Assembly (NCBI RefSeq): GCF_000143415.4
Contig: NW_003314277.1
Location: 229,059 to 293,058, forward strand
Source of the DNA: Selaginella moellendorffii
Lineage: Eukaryota; Streptophyta; Lycopodiopsida; Selaginellales; Selaginellaceae
Direction of reading: 5' to 3'
DNA: 64,000 nt
Shown: piece after piece, positions 22,619 through 33,682 of the stretch
How the letters are laid out: the number at the start of each line of letters is the position of its first letter
Numbering within the stretch: the stretch's first letter is position 1
Translations under genes and position numbers: made by a program
The notes under the pieces: model-generated
The model's database searches: none
What the model was told of the DNA's origin: nothing
The model's input: only the letters and a program-made list of their open reading frames with translations

Positions 22619-23481
22619 TCAAAGCATCACTGGTAAAAAAACACAAGCACAGTAAGTGAAAATATCGTTTTTGGGTAGACAGATACCTGAAGAGGAGGAA
22701 GGAGCCCTGCGACACTCGTTCAGCATGTCAACATAGAACTGGCAACGACCAATGTCGCTACCATTGCTGCTGATGCACTGGAAATTTTTAAAAAAAAAGA
22801 GAGAAAAAACAGTCATGAAAAGCCAAAAAGAAAGAAAAAAAAGAGTCCAGTCTCACTTACGTCCTGAAAAGCCTTCATCTGATTGCTGCAGGCATCGGCG
22901 GAAACAGTAGCAAGCGCCGGCGATGCCGGCGATGCTGCAGATTCAGCAACCTCATGCTGCACAGTGCGGGGTCCCATAACCCCGTCAACAGCGCGGTGCG
23001 CGATGGCACTGCCGGTTCCAAACGCCATACCTACGTTCACCATCTCAATCAGTTCTTAGATCTTAGAAGTAAAAAGGAGAGAGAGATCTCCTTAGAACTC
23101 AGCGAAAAGAGTTCACCATCAAAGAGAAAAACGGAGTCTTTTTCTTTTTTCTAAAGGTAAGGGTGACCTATTTTCAGAGAGATATTTCTTACCCTGGGCG
23201 ATGGTACCGGCCAAACCACCCATCATCCCACCGCCTCCAGCCTGAAGTGGAGCCGGGGGAGGAGCTGGCGCGTGATGAACTGCAGAATAATCAAACCGTA
23301 AATGCCGATGAAAAGGAATGAATCTCGAGCACGCGCTTACCGGGCTGGGGGGGCGGAGCGGCCCTCCTGGCTGGGGCGCGAGGAGCTGGTCGAGCTGCAA
23401 GACAAGAAAAAAGAAAACGCTTAGAACTGGGAACTGGAATCGCACTGCGCGGCGCATACCACCGCCACGGCTGCGCGGCAT
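22619..23481 (-). CDS. CHCHD2: CHCHD2/CHCHD10-like twin CX9C mitochondrial protein
   Basis: Small protein of the mitochondrial intermembrane space; in animals and yeast (Mix17) it supports respiration and cristae. Six exons (23460-23481, 23341-23394, 23193-23279, 22861-23030, 22687-22777, 22619-22629) join in frame to 144 residues, normal for the family. The N-terminus is Pro/Ala/Arg rich (RPAPRAPARRAAPPPQP), followed by a Gly-rich segment and the conserved AQGMAFGTGSAIAHRAVD. The CHCH domain has Cys102-x9-Cys112 and Cys123-x9-Cys133, the disulphide pattern for Mia40 import. Splice sites are all GT-AG and the last exon codes only three residues. No lesion seen. Confidence 0.93.
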
Positions 23482-24139
23482 CCTTGCGAAGAAGATCGAA
23501 AGGCGGCGATAGGCAGAAGAGAGAAAGAAAGGGCACAGTGTGGGAAACCCTAGGGCGCGAGGTGCCCTATATTTCAGCGCATTGACCGCTGGGAAGGAAT
23601 ATGCTAGCTGGATAATTTTGGCAAATGGAATTATTCCTTTGGCGCCGCATAAGATCGAACCCAAGACCTCAGAAAGAAACATTATACATCACTTTGTTGT
23701 CAACTCTGGAGCTTCGATACAACTCTGAAGCGGTTCATCCAAATTATCTCGACCTGTTTCAACTGCCTTTGATTCATCATCTCCCAAAGTGTTAGTCTCA
23801 AAACCAAGCTATTCTTCAGCCAATATCTTTCAAAACCAAGGACGGGCAATCTCTTCGAAACCAAGATAAGGTTTGCTTTCTTTCAGGGAATTTCAAGCAC
23901 CATTTTCCATAAACCAAACTTTTAACTATCAAGGTTTGGTTTCTCTCAAGCACCATTTTCCATTGTTCGTTACGGTGAAAGAAACTCAAGGTGAGTTCTA
24001 GGTAAGCCGACTTACAAATGCATTTACTTAATTGTACCCTATGTTTAGCTTAAATGTTACAACAAATTAAATTGGCACATTATTGTCTACTGGTGATATG
24101 TCAATGTGCTTCAGTTAACATGGCCGTATTGAAGATGAT
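23482..24139. other. Intergenic region, promoter side of the CHCHD2-like gene
   Basis: No gene seen. It contains a stretch at about 24015-24085 that recurs at about 27217-27290 in the same orientation, so the segment between is flanked by direct repeats. A short patch near 23635-23665 resembles the 3' half of a tRNA on the minus strand. Confidence 0.5.
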
Positions 24140-24425
24140 AAATGAGGGAAGGCTGGCTTCTGACGTGGCTGCTGACGCCTATGACTAGGACATTGACGTG
24201 TACAACACTGCCAATCAGAAACGATGAGATTGAGCATGTGATCGACAAGGATCTTTCTCGGGTATACCCGGAGAACGGTAGTTTAAGGTTCTGGCGTCCG
24301 GAGAATTCTTTTAGTAACTGCTGGCCCATTTCCTTACGTCAATGTTGTGTAGCTATCACGAGGTTTTACGTAACGAGCGCTGACTTAAAAGTTGCCGTTG
24401 ATCTTACGTACCTTGAGCCATAAGT
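24140..24425 (+). pseudogene. Fragment of TBC RabGAP gene, unit A
   Basis: Matches pieces of the intact TBC gene at 45.1-46.3 kb: the region around GACTAGGACATTGACG (compare 45145), then the exon with the arginine finger (GTGATCGACAAGGATCTTTC, compare 46119), then GGAGAATTCTTTTAG (compare 46196). Large parts between are deleted. It lies about 100 bases upstream of the spherulin-like gene and may have supplied its promoter region. Confidence 0.75.
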
Positions 24426-24532
24426 TCAATGACAGCTGTCCTTCTTGAAACTACTCAGTAAGTTCGTGGTCGAGTTCTTAAGCCATCTTACCCTGATCTT
24501 GAAGCTCATTGTTCAGGAAAATCCTAAAGATC

Positions 24533-25348
24533 ATGAATAGGAAAATGCCTTCTCTTGCTCTCTTGTTCTTCCAGGTGCTCAGCCTTGCATGCCAGGTAGT
24601 GTGGTCCCAAAGCTGTGAACAAATGAGGATTATGGTACCGGCCTACTTCGATCCTTCTTCAAATTCCCAGGCATGGTCTTCTCTCAATTCTGCTGCCACC
24701 ACGCTACCAAACCGGGTCGTAGCAATCGCAAATCCGTCCAATGGTCCAGGCTCTGCAGCTCAATCAAGCTACCAGAATGTTATTACAGCCCTCCAGCGCC
24801 AAACAGGCCTGGTTATCGGCTATGTCTCGACTAATTACAGCAACCGAGCTTCCAATTTGGTCCAAGACGACGTCGATACGTGGTACCGCTTCTATCCAAC
24901 TATCAATGGAATTTTCTTCGACGAAGTTGCCAACACAGACGGGGAGCAGCCTTACTATCAAAGCCTCTACAACTACGTGAAGTCCAAGAATTCGAGCTCT
25001 CTAGTGGTTAATAATCCCGGAGCTCCAACCCTGGAGACATACCTCTTCTATAATGGTTCTCGGGTAGCCGATGTGATTTGTATTTTTGAGAGCGGTGTTG
25101 GTGGGCTGTCTATGACTCAGAGTTCCTGGACGAGCAAGTATTCGAGGTATAACTTTTATGCCCTGTTCTACAATGTCACGGATGTGAATGTGTCAAGTTT
25201 TGACTATGGAGATGTTATTGATCGTGCTTACCAGCAGAATGTGGGCTGGGTTTATGTGACCAATGATAATCTTCCAAATCCGTGGGACACCATAGCCAGC
25301 TACTTCTCTGGAGAGGTGGACTATATTAAAAATGATAATCAGTGCTAA
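24533..25348 (+). CDS. Spherulin-4-like secreted protein, copy A
   Basis: A single uninterrupted frame of 271 residues, in a region where almost every other gene has many introns. ATG 24533 gives a signal peptide (LALLFFQVLSLACQVVWS). The body fits the spherulation-specific family 4 pattern: MVPAYFDPS near the start, VIGYVSTNYS, the acidic FFDEVAN and a VVNNPG segment, as in the TIM-barrel-like spherulin-4 domain known mainly from slime moulds, fungi and bacteria. Several NxS/T sites suggest glycosylation. Biochemical role unknown; a carbohydrate-related function is only a guess from the fold. Spherulin-4 is uncommon in plants, so gene transfer is possible. It is nearly identical to copy B. 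Confidence 0.85.
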   Translation: MNRKMPSLALLFFQVLSLACQVVWSQSCEQMRIMVPAYFDPSSNSQAWSSLNSAATTLPNRVVAIANPSNGPGSAAQSSYQNVITALQRQTGLVIGYVSTNYSNRASNLVQDDVDTWYRFYPTINGIFFDEVANTDGEQPYYQSLYNYVKSKNSSSLVVNNPGAPTLETYLFYNGSRVADVICIFESGVGGLSMTQSSWTSKYSRYNFYALFYNVTDVNVSSFDYGDVIDRAYQQNVGWVYVTNDNLPNPWDTIASYFSGEVDYIKNDNQC

Positions 25349-27216
25349 GTAACAGAATTACTCACATAAATAATAACAATCAATCTGATGGTCGTCTTTG
25401 GAGGAGTTTGCCCCATGGCCAGCTTCTAGCTATGAAGTAGAGAATGTCTTGCTTCTCATCCTCTTCGGCGTCATGCAGCCTTTTCTTTGTATCAGGTATG
25501 TAGACGTATTGTTTCATCACTTCTCTGGCAGATCTGGGCGAGGTACGTGTGCCAGGAATCGCTGACGATGAACTCGTTCATCTTGCCATTGATCTCGATC
25601 CAGCTCCTGCTGCCGGGCTTCTTTATTGCCCGGTCACGCTGATATCAACTTGTGGACCTTGGCGGCCATGTCCCACTTCCCAGCGTCGCTGTAAGGTCCA
25701 CGAAGCCGCCATGGCTGCAAGCGTAGAGGACGTGCGTGAAGGTGACGCTGTCGGGCTTGTAGCCGTCCTGTTCGATGCTCCATGCCAAAGTGGCCGTTTC
25801 TAGCGTAGGCCGAGAAGGTGATGTTGTTGGACTCGAGCGTCTGTCGAAGAGCTTCTGGGCCTTAACCCGGCCACGTACATGTTGAGCAGCGTGGTGTGGA
25901 GCACGACGTCGCATGGAGCTGGCGGGCTTCTGGGAGAGCTCGGCGGCGCAGCGGTGGAAGAAAAGCTCCACCGCCTCGCGGACGAGGCCCGGGGCCGCTG
26001 GAGCGCCGCCAGGATGACCTTGATTGGGAGGCGCCTGGTGACGATTCTTTGGTTGACGATTCTGGGGAGTCCTGCGCTGCCATAGCAGATGCTCGGCTCC
26101 CACGACGAGAACTCGTGCCCTCCATCTTTGAAACTCTTTCTCGCTTATAGACCAAAAGAAAACCAAATAGCTTGCAGCGCGTCCAGATTCTTTATCGAAC
26201 CTTCACTCTGAGAAACCCTCACCATCGCTTCTTTACGCGCCATCGCTCCGGTGATTCATGCAAATGCCACCTCCAGGGTTTTATTTCAAGGCGCCGTGAT
26301 TCCCGCCAGGAATTCGCAAGGGGCCAGCTCCAGAAATGATGCCTCCCAAGCGCAAGCCCGGTCGGCCTCCAAGGCATTCCAGAATGGTCAGTCGTGATCT
26401 ATGCCTCCATCAAGCGCAAGCCCGCCCAGCTCCAAACTCGTCGACAGGCACTATTTAAGCTGGTTGACTTAAAGGTATGCTAAATCTCTCTGATTTTCTT
26501 TTCTTGCTTTATCATGATAGTTTCTTCTATTGGATGACTGCTGTTGGCGCGAGGCATTGTGCACTGCGATAGCACTGGTGTACAACGTGGTCTCCAGCTT
26601 TGGATCAATCTCTCCTCCAGGATGGAGATGTCCTTGATTGGGAGACGCCTCGTCTGAGCATCTAGTCTGGGGACTCCTGCGCTGCCATAGCCAATGCTCG
26701 GCAAATTCATGGCTGCCCAAGAACTCGTGCCCCAGGTTACCTAAATTATCCTCCAACGCCACTCCAGTTCCACACCCAGAAGAACCTGTTCTGCATCGAG
26801 TGCAAGGTGCCACTCAGCCAAGAATGCAGAGACGATCATGGAACTTGCAACCACATGAACACTTTGCAGATCTTAGTCGCAGGCCGCCTTTTGGCAATCA
26901 AGGTGTGCGATGCGAAACGGGTCATCGATACATAGGGGTTGGAAACATTTAGAATCAACAGAAACCCGATCTTGTATCTCCGTGCAACCAAACTCAGTAG
27001 TCTGCCGCCACTGCAGGAGGGTCCTGCACAAAGCTCGCTTTACTGTAAACTCCAGTGCCAAGGAGAGCTTGAGCATCTGCAGCAACCCCAAGTCGATCAG
27101 GCTCAGGACGGGAACATTTCGTCACCGTTTGCTCAGCCTCGCAAGGTGGCCCGAATTGCACGAATGCAACCGAATGATAGAGAAGATTTTAAGATTTTAA
27201 TGCATGAGCGGGAGTT
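25349..27216. repeat. Low-copy repeat block A with PPR remnants
   Basis: Duplicate of 30299-32180. On the minus strand, about 25650-25830 reads as a PPR remnant (GYKPDSVTFTHVLYACSHGG) and about 25830-26000 as shifted pieces of the same. On the plus strand near 26340 a short open stretch MPPKRKPGRPPR resembles an AT-hook. Neither forms a whole gene. Homology with block B ends near 27180, and a direct repeat of 24015-24085 follows at about 27217. Confidence 0.7.
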
Positions 27217-28389
27217 AGGCAAATGCATTTACTTACTTGTAACCTATGTTTAGCTTAAATGTTATAACTAAACTAAATCGGCACAGGTCATTATTTCTTA
27301 GATTTCTAGTATTATTATATAGTGGTGGATGGTGATATTCATAAAAAATTTGTCAAAATTGAATATGATCTATGCTTAGAAATTTATATTATAGGTAGCA
27401 GCAATAAACATGAAAATAGATTATGTGATTTGATGTGATCTAAACTAATTATTCTATATAAAAGTTTATTTGAAAAACTTGTGTAATGAAAATATATTAG
27501 TCATTTGGTATGGCAAGCAATATGTGATTGCAGGTATTAGGGGAAAGGTATACCTCCCAAAAGGGAAGGTATAACTAGGCAAGATATATCACAATCTTGT
27601 GAATGATCAAAGTGTGAATTAAATGTCCCAAGTAGAATATTCTTTTTAATCAATGCCCCTCATGCTCATGCCCATACATCACCCTGGCACTATATGCATC
27701 ATCCCCACTCATTCTTTGCCACATTATCCTTGCTAGGGTTTTTGATTTCTCTTGCCTGGATCAGGTTGCTGAGGGTATATTGGTCCACATAACTAGTAGT
27801 GGATTAGCTTTGGAGGTATCTTAATTTTCTTAATTGCTTCTCAGGGTTTAGGGTTCTTTTTCTAGCATGCTAAATATGTGAACATTAAGTTTTCTATATT
27901 GGGATATTAAGTTAGAACTTAAAGTTTTTTATCTGTTTGTTTTTTAGATGCTAAAATAACTTTAGATTCATCATAAGAAAGACCAAAGCTATATGGACAT
28001 TTAGTTGCATATTATGTTTACATAATTTGGACATTTAGTTTCATATTTAGTTGTTGCATATTTACTTATAATTGTTTTATGGCCAGGGACTGCCGGACAA
28101 AAATTAAATTCACTCAAGTAAAATATTATATATAGGACAGAATCAAAAAGAGGACAACAATCAATTTTTTTCTATTGCCATGGCAATTATCTACATTTTT
28201 CATGTCAAGATCTATTCAATGAAAATAAGATAACTATATGTCTAGTAAGGGAGTGAGCCATAACTTCTTGCCAAGAAGAAATCATGCTATAACGCAACCA
28301 ACAAACTCTCCTTGGCACTAGACTCTGGCATGGAAATACAAGATTAGGTTATTATTGATGATAAATGTGATGTATCGATGAGCCACTTC
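27217..28389. other. AT-rich spacer between the two duplicated units
   Basis: No coding frame or RNA gene recognised. It begins with the direct repeat (about 27217-27290) that also occurs at 24015. The rest is AT-rich with occasional GC-richer patches. Confidence 0.5.
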
Positions 28390-28545
28390 ACATTGCACAC
28401 TTTGAGTGTGGAAAGGTGGCCTAGGACAGAGATCTGCGAAGTGTTTGTGTGGTTGCAAGTCCCTTGATCATCTCTGCATTCTTGGCTGAGTGGCACCTTG
28501 CACTCAATGCAGAACAACACCTAGGGATGTTCTTGATGTCCAACA
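28390..28545 (-). repeat. Inverted fragment of the low-copy repeat block
   Basis: Reverse-complement match to about 26790-26890 of block A (shared words TCTGCATTCTTGGCTGAGTG and GTGCCACTCAGCCAAGAATG). It shows the block exists here in both orientations. Confidence 0.7.
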
Positions 28546-28564
28546 AAGCCTGAAACCATGACAG

Positions 28565-29330
28565 CTGATGCATTGCTATTGTTTTCCAGCTCTATTTGCA
28601 AAACATGAAGTTTTACCATTTAGATTTTGATTCGGAGGAGAAAAACCTTCCAGAGAAGATATTGCTAGAATTAATTGAAAAAATCAATAAGAACGAATAG
28701 AAAGAAAAGAAAATCTCGCTTACCTGGAGAACAAGGGGAAATCTTGGATCTTCATTTATTCATAAACTGTTTACACACTTTGCACTCTTGATCTTTGGTG
28801 CCCCTGCTTAAAGACAATTATATTTTCAAAAGGCTTGTCAACTTTTCTAATGAGGGATCTGACATGGTGGCTGACGCCTATGACTAGGACATTGAGCCAT
28901 TTGTGGGACCGGGGAAGCTTCCCTCTGGATGGAAGGTGTGCCGCGATCGTATTTGTGGATTCAAGATTATCTGACGAGATTTCGGTTGGCAGGTACGCAA
29001 TTTGATTGTGGCGAGCGAGCGATGCCACCAACGAGGCTGCCGCCGCGGTGGAGAATAGGAGAGCACCAGCCCTCAAGATGGAGAATCAGAAACGCTGAAG
29101 GATCTTTCTCGGTTGTACCGTAGTTTTCTTCAAGGTTCTGGCTGCCAGGCTATGTTCCGGAGAATTCTTTTAGTATGGGCTTTGATCCATCTGCAGTTGA
29201 GCTACCGGTAAGGTAATACATTTCCTTTTCTCTATATGGTGTTTTTATTGTGTTTTGCTAGCAATGCATGAACTGCTGGTACGTCGATGTTGTGTAGCTA
29301 TCATGTTCGCTGCGAAGTTTGGTCTTGCTT
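28565..29330 (+). pseudogene. Fragment of TBC RabGAP locus, unit B
   Basis: 28565-28770 matches the region upstream of the intact TBC gene (44595-44790). 28855-29100 matches its first exon area (GCTTCCCTCTGGATGGAAGG, GAGGCTGCCGCCGCGGTGG). It then jumps to the arginine-finger exon and keeps the following intron and start of the next exon (ATGCATGAACTGCTGG at 29267) before a deletion. Because introns are kept it arose by DNA duplication, not retrocopying. It is longer than the unit A fragment. Confidence 0.8.
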
Positions 29331-29494
29331 ACGTAACGGCTTTGACTTAAAAGTTGCCGTTAATCTTACGTACCTTGAGCCATAAGTTCAATGACAGCTG
29401 TCCTGCTTGAAACTACTCAGTAAGTTCGTGGTCGAGTTCTTAAGCCATCTTACCCTGACCTTGAAGCTCATTGTTCAGGAAAATCCTGAAGACC

Positions 29495-30298
29495 ATGCTT
29501 TCTCTTGCTCTCTTGTTCTTCCAGGTGCTCAGCCTTGCATGCCAGTTAGTGTGGTCCCAAAGATGTGAAAAAATGAGGATCATGGTACCGGCCTACTTCG
29601 ATCCTTCTTCAAATTCCCAGGCATGGTCTTCTCTCAATTCTGCTGCCACCACGCTACCAAACCGGATCGTAGCAATCGCAAATCCGTCCAATGGTCCAGG
29701 CTCTGCAGCTCAATCAAGCTACCAGAATGTTATTACGGCCCTCCAGAGCCAAACAGGCCTGGTTATCGGCTATGTCTCGACTAATTACAGCAACCGAGCT
29801 TCCAATTTGGTCCAAGACGATGTCGATAGGTGGTACAGCTTCTATCCAACTATCAATGGAATTTTCTTCGACGAAGTTGCCAACACAGACGGGAAGCAGC
29901 CTTACTATCAAAGCCTCTACAACTACGTGAAGTCCAAGAATTCGAGTTCTCTAGTGGTTAATAATCCCGGAGCTCCAACCCTGGAGACATACCTCTTCTA
30001 TAATGGTTCTCGGGTAGCCGATGTGATTTGTATTTTTGAGAGCGGTGTTGGTGGGCTGTCTATGACTCAGAGTTCCTGGACGAGCAAGTATTCGAGGTAT
30101 AACTTTTATGCCCTGTTCTACAATGTCACGGATGTGAATGTGTCAAGCTTTGACTATGGAGATGTTATTGATCGTGCTTACCAGCAGAATGTGGGCTGGG
30201 TTTATGTGACCAATGATAATCTTCCAAATCCGTGGGACACCATAGCCAGCTACTTCTCTGGAGAGGTGGACTATATTAAAAATGATAATCAGTGCTAA
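29495..30298 (+). CDS. Spherulin-4-like secreted protein, copy B
   Basis: Intronless frame of 267 residues, start ATG 29495, with signal peptide MLSLALLFFQVLSLACQLVWS. It differs from copy A by a four-residue shorter N-terminus and about eight substitutions in the body (for example DTWYRF to DRWYSF, TDGEQ to TDGKQ). The last 100 codons are identical in protein. The upstream 100 bases and everything downstream to the end of the repeat block are also duplicated, so both genes probably keep the same regulatory DNA. Family and doubts are as for copy A. Confidence 0.85.
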   Translation: MLSLALLFFQVLSLACQLVWSQRCEKMRIMVPAYFDPSSNSQAWSSLNSAATTLPNRIVAIANPSNGPGSAAQSSYQNVITALQSQTGLVIGYVSTNYSNRASNLVQDDVDRWYSFYPTINGIFFDEVANTDGKQPYYQSLYNYVKSKNSSSLVVNNPGAPTLETYLFYNGSRVADVICIFESGVGGLSMTQSSWTSKYSRYNFYALFYNVTDVNVSSFDYGDVIDRAYQQNVGWVYVTNDNLPNPWDTIASYFSGEVDYIKNDNQC

Positions 30299-32180
30299 GT
30301 AACAGAATTACTCACATAAATAATAACAATCAATCTGATGGTCGTCTTTGGAGGAGTTTGCCCCATGGCCAGCTTCTAGCTATGGAAGTAGAGAATGTCT
30401 TGCTTCTCATCCTCTTCGGCGTCATGCTGCCTTTGATTTGTATCAGGTATGTAGACGTATTGTTTCATCACTTCTCTGGCAGATCTGGGCGAGGTAGGAA
30501 TCGCTTACGATGAACTCGTTCATCTTGCCATTGATCTCGATCCAGCTCCTGCTGCCGGGCTTCTTTATTCCCTGATATCAACTTGTGGACCTTGGCGGCC
30601 ATGTCCCACTTCCCAGCGTCGCTCTAAGGTCCACGAAGCCACCATGGCTGCAAGCTTAGAGGACGTGCGTGAAGGTGACGCTGTCGGGCTTGTAGCCGTC
30701 CTGTTCGATGCTCCATGCCAAAGTGGCCGTTTCTAGCATAGGCCGAGAAGGTGATGTTGTTGGGCTCGAGCTTCTGGTCGAAGAGCTTCTGGGCCTTAAT
30801 CAGGCCACGTACTTGTTGAGCAGCGTGGTGTGGAGCACGACGTCGCATGGAGCTGGCGGGCTTCTGGGAGAGCTCGGCGGCGCAGGGGTGGAAGAAAGCT
30901 CCACCGCCTCGCGGACGAGGCCCAGGGGCCGCTGGAGTGCCGCCAGGATGACCTTGATTGGGAGGCACCTGGTGACGATTCTTGGTTGACGATTCTGGGG
31001 AGTCCTGCCCTGCCATAGCCAATGCTCGGCAAATCGGCAAATTCATGGCTGCCCACGACGAGAACTCGTGCCCCAAATTAGCCTCCATCTTTGAAACTCT
31101 TTCTCGCTTATAGACCAAACAACGCGCATTCTCTAAATTCCAGTACTCCAGATTCTCTATCGATCCTTCACTCTGAGAAACCCTCACCATCGCTTGCGCG
31201 CCATCGCTCCGGTGATTCATGCAAATGCCCCATTCTTGGGGAAGAATATGCTGTCAAGTTCCTCCAGGAAAGCGCCGTGATTCCCGTTAGGAAAGCGTTC
31301 TCTCGCTCTCTCGCAGCGACGATGCCACAGATGGTTTCTCTCGAGGCCACGCCTCCAAAGCGCAGCACGGTCGACGTCGCAAGGGGCCAGCTCCAGAAAT
31401 GATGCCTCCCAAGCGCAAGCTCGGTCGGCCTCCAAGGCAGTTCCAGAATGGTCAGTCGCGATCTATGCCTCCATCAAGCGCAAGCCCGCCCAGCTCCAAA
31501 CTCGTCGACAGGCACTATTTAAGCTGGTTGACTTAAAGGTTTACTAAATCTCTCTGATTTTCTTTTCTTGCTTTATCATGATAGTTTCTTCTATTGGATG
31601 GCTGCTGGCGCGAGGCATTGTGCGCCCCAGGTTACCTAAATTATCCTCCAACGCCACTCCAGTTCCACACCCAGGAAGAACCTGCTCTGCATCGAGTACA
31701 AGGTGCCACTCAGCCAAGAATGCAGAGACTATCATGGAACTTGCGACCACACGAACACTTCGCAGATCTTAGTCGCAAGCCGCCTTTTGGCAATCATGTT
31801 GTGCGATGCGAAACGGGTCATCGATACATTGGGGTTGGAAACATTTAGAATCAACAGGAACCCGATCTTGTATCTCCGTGCAACCAAACTCGGTAGTCTG
31901 CCGCCACTGCAGGAGGGTCCTGCACAAAGCTCGCTTTCCTGTAAACTCCAGTGTCAAGGAGAGCTTGAGCATCTGCAGCAGCCCCAAGTTGATCAGGCTC
32001 AGGACGAGAACATTTCGTCACCGTTTGCCCAGCCTCGCAAGGTGGCCCGAATTGCACGAATGCAACCGAATGATGGAGACTGTCGTGAGCTCAACGATCA
32101 TCAAGCCCAAGTGGTCCTTCGGCCTCCCAAGGCGAAGGCTCAGTGCAACAGGAAACGAAAGCCACTGAGGCGAGGAGGCT
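30299..32180. repeat. Low-copy repeat block B with PPR remnants
   Basis: Same content and order as block A. The minus strand at 30624-31220 holds one open frame of 198 codons with a broken PPR tail (LEPNNITFSAYARNGHF). The plus strand near 31402 repeats the MPPKRKLGRPPR stretch. It contains about 110 bases near 31290-31400 missing from block A. No intact gene recognised. Confidence 0.7.
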
Positions 32181-32990
32181 GAACGAAGCAGTATGTGCGT
32201 TTAGTGCCCTTGTCGAGCCTGAGAAGCCTAAAGCTCCTGCTCTTCAAGGATTTAGAACGCGGGCCAGGAAAGGTATCCTAACAAGATCACCCATGTTTTG
32301 AAATTTTCTGGCTTGTCAGGCTGAACGGTTTTAGTAAAAATTGTACTAAAATTTGAATAATTTGATGTCTGGTTTCTGGCAATCCGCTGTCTTTGATACT
32401 TCGAAGTTCTTGTGGTGATTGTTTGGTGTGTGCAGCAGGAGATTGATCTGGAGCAAAGAAAGACGCAACAAAGTGAAAGGTCAAATTAGCCCCTCAGAGC
32501 TGCAGTCCGTCACCTTAATTTCTAGACGAGGCTGGCAGGAAATATGAAGCCACAACAATGTGGCTTGCTGCTTCCGTGATGAAGAAAGGTTCTGAGAGCA
32601 TTCTCGACCTGATGCCCAGCCTGATTTTTTTTCTGCAAGGTTCGGTCTATCAAACATTTAGCAATGAACAGAACAATTCTAAAGAGGAAAAAAAGAAACT
32701 AACATGGATGAATTTAAAGATACCACTTTCAGCGCGTCCATCCTCACTGCGAAATCCTTGCACGCCTACTTGAGCGATTGAAATCTCTGGTGACAAGCAC
32801 CAAATCTTTTAGTTTCAAACTTAAGTTTATAAAACAATCACACAAATCCAATCCTAAAGCCTTTGTAGTCCCGGATCCCCTCTATTATTATATCCTCCCG
32901 CGTGTTCATGACGAAGGGGCCGTGCTAGTTGAGAGGCTGCCCGGCGATGCAGAGCACGAACCTACAAGGTGTGTCCGAGGACCAAATCGT
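32181..32990. other. Unassigned sequence
   Basis: No recognised gene, RNA or repeat. Short open frames only. Confidence 0.4.
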
Positions 32991-33329
32991 TCCACACCAT
33001 GACGACACCGTCACCGTGGCTCACCTCCACGCTTTTCCTTCAGATTTCCTGACCCGGTTGCATGCTTACGTCAAGGTATATAGCGAAGAGATGCCCAGTG
33101 AGTCTATGGCTATAACTTTGACACTGGTGCCGTCTTTCTACCACTGGTATGTTTCTAGTGCTATCGCAGTGCACAATGCCTCGCACCAGCAGTATAAAGC
33201 AAGGAAAGAATTCAGAGAGATTTAGGAAACTTTTAAACGAGTTTGGAGCTGGGCGATCGCTGGGGGCTTGCGCTTGATGGAGGCATATAGATCAACTGAC
33301 CATTCTGGAACTGCCTCCGCGATGCGCCT
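32991..33329 (-). repeat. Repeat block C, distal part, interrupted by the MULE
   Basis: The reverse complement matches block B from about 31440 on (shared words GCAGTTCCAGAATGGTCAG and TATGCCTCCATCAAGCGCAA). The missing proximal part is found at 44343-44590 on the far side of the transposon, so this is one inverted block split by the insertion. Confidence 0.75.
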
Positions 33330-33610
33330 CCCGTTAAACACCATCCTGATTCACTCTCTCTCCGCTTACCTGGCGATGACGTGGCATCAGCCCTCCTTTT
33401 TGTTTTATCTCCAGCGCACTCCCTCTCCCGTCCGTCGCCGCTGCACACTCCCGCCCGCGGCTATCGCCCGCCCGCGGCTCCCACCCGCCCGCTCGCCCTC
33501 ACGGCTCCCGCCCGCACTCCCACCCGCCCCCGCGCCCAGCGTGCGCCCTAAAATTACTTCCACGTGGCCACAGCCCCAACACTTAGCCAAATTTCAATCA
33601 GCGCGCCCTG
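33330..33610 (+). repeat. Left terminal inverted repeat of the MULE
   Basis: GC-rich, built largely of CCCGCC-like words, with a 90-base inner part perfectly or nearly perfectly complementary to 44239-44331. The interior right beside it is very AT-rich, giving an abrupt composition step at about 33640. Confidence 0.8.
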
Positions 33611-33682
33611 GTCCACCTGTTCACGCCGGATGGTTGCCCCATAATTGACCTAAAAACGTTTCTGTTTCTTTTATGATCAATC

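Noticed and set aside
23630-23670. tRNA gene or SINE on the minus strand
   Set aside because: GGGTTCGATCTT resembles a B box and T-arm, but no D-arm, anticodon arm or acceptor stem can be folded around it.
26340-26380. AT-hook gene in the repeat block
   Set aside because: Only about twelve codons with a GRPP word; no extended frame or second hook in either copy.
27217-28389. CRISPR-like or satellite array
   Set aside because: No regular repeat spacing seen; only the single 70-base match to 24015.
24533-30298. Positive selection on the spherulin-like copies
   Set aside because: By eye about eight replacement and five silent changes separate them, which is not an excess of replacements given the number of sites.
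33322-33330. Nine-base target duplication for the MULE
   Set aside because: Candidate words beside the two ends agree only if the ends are set unequally, so no duplication is claimed.
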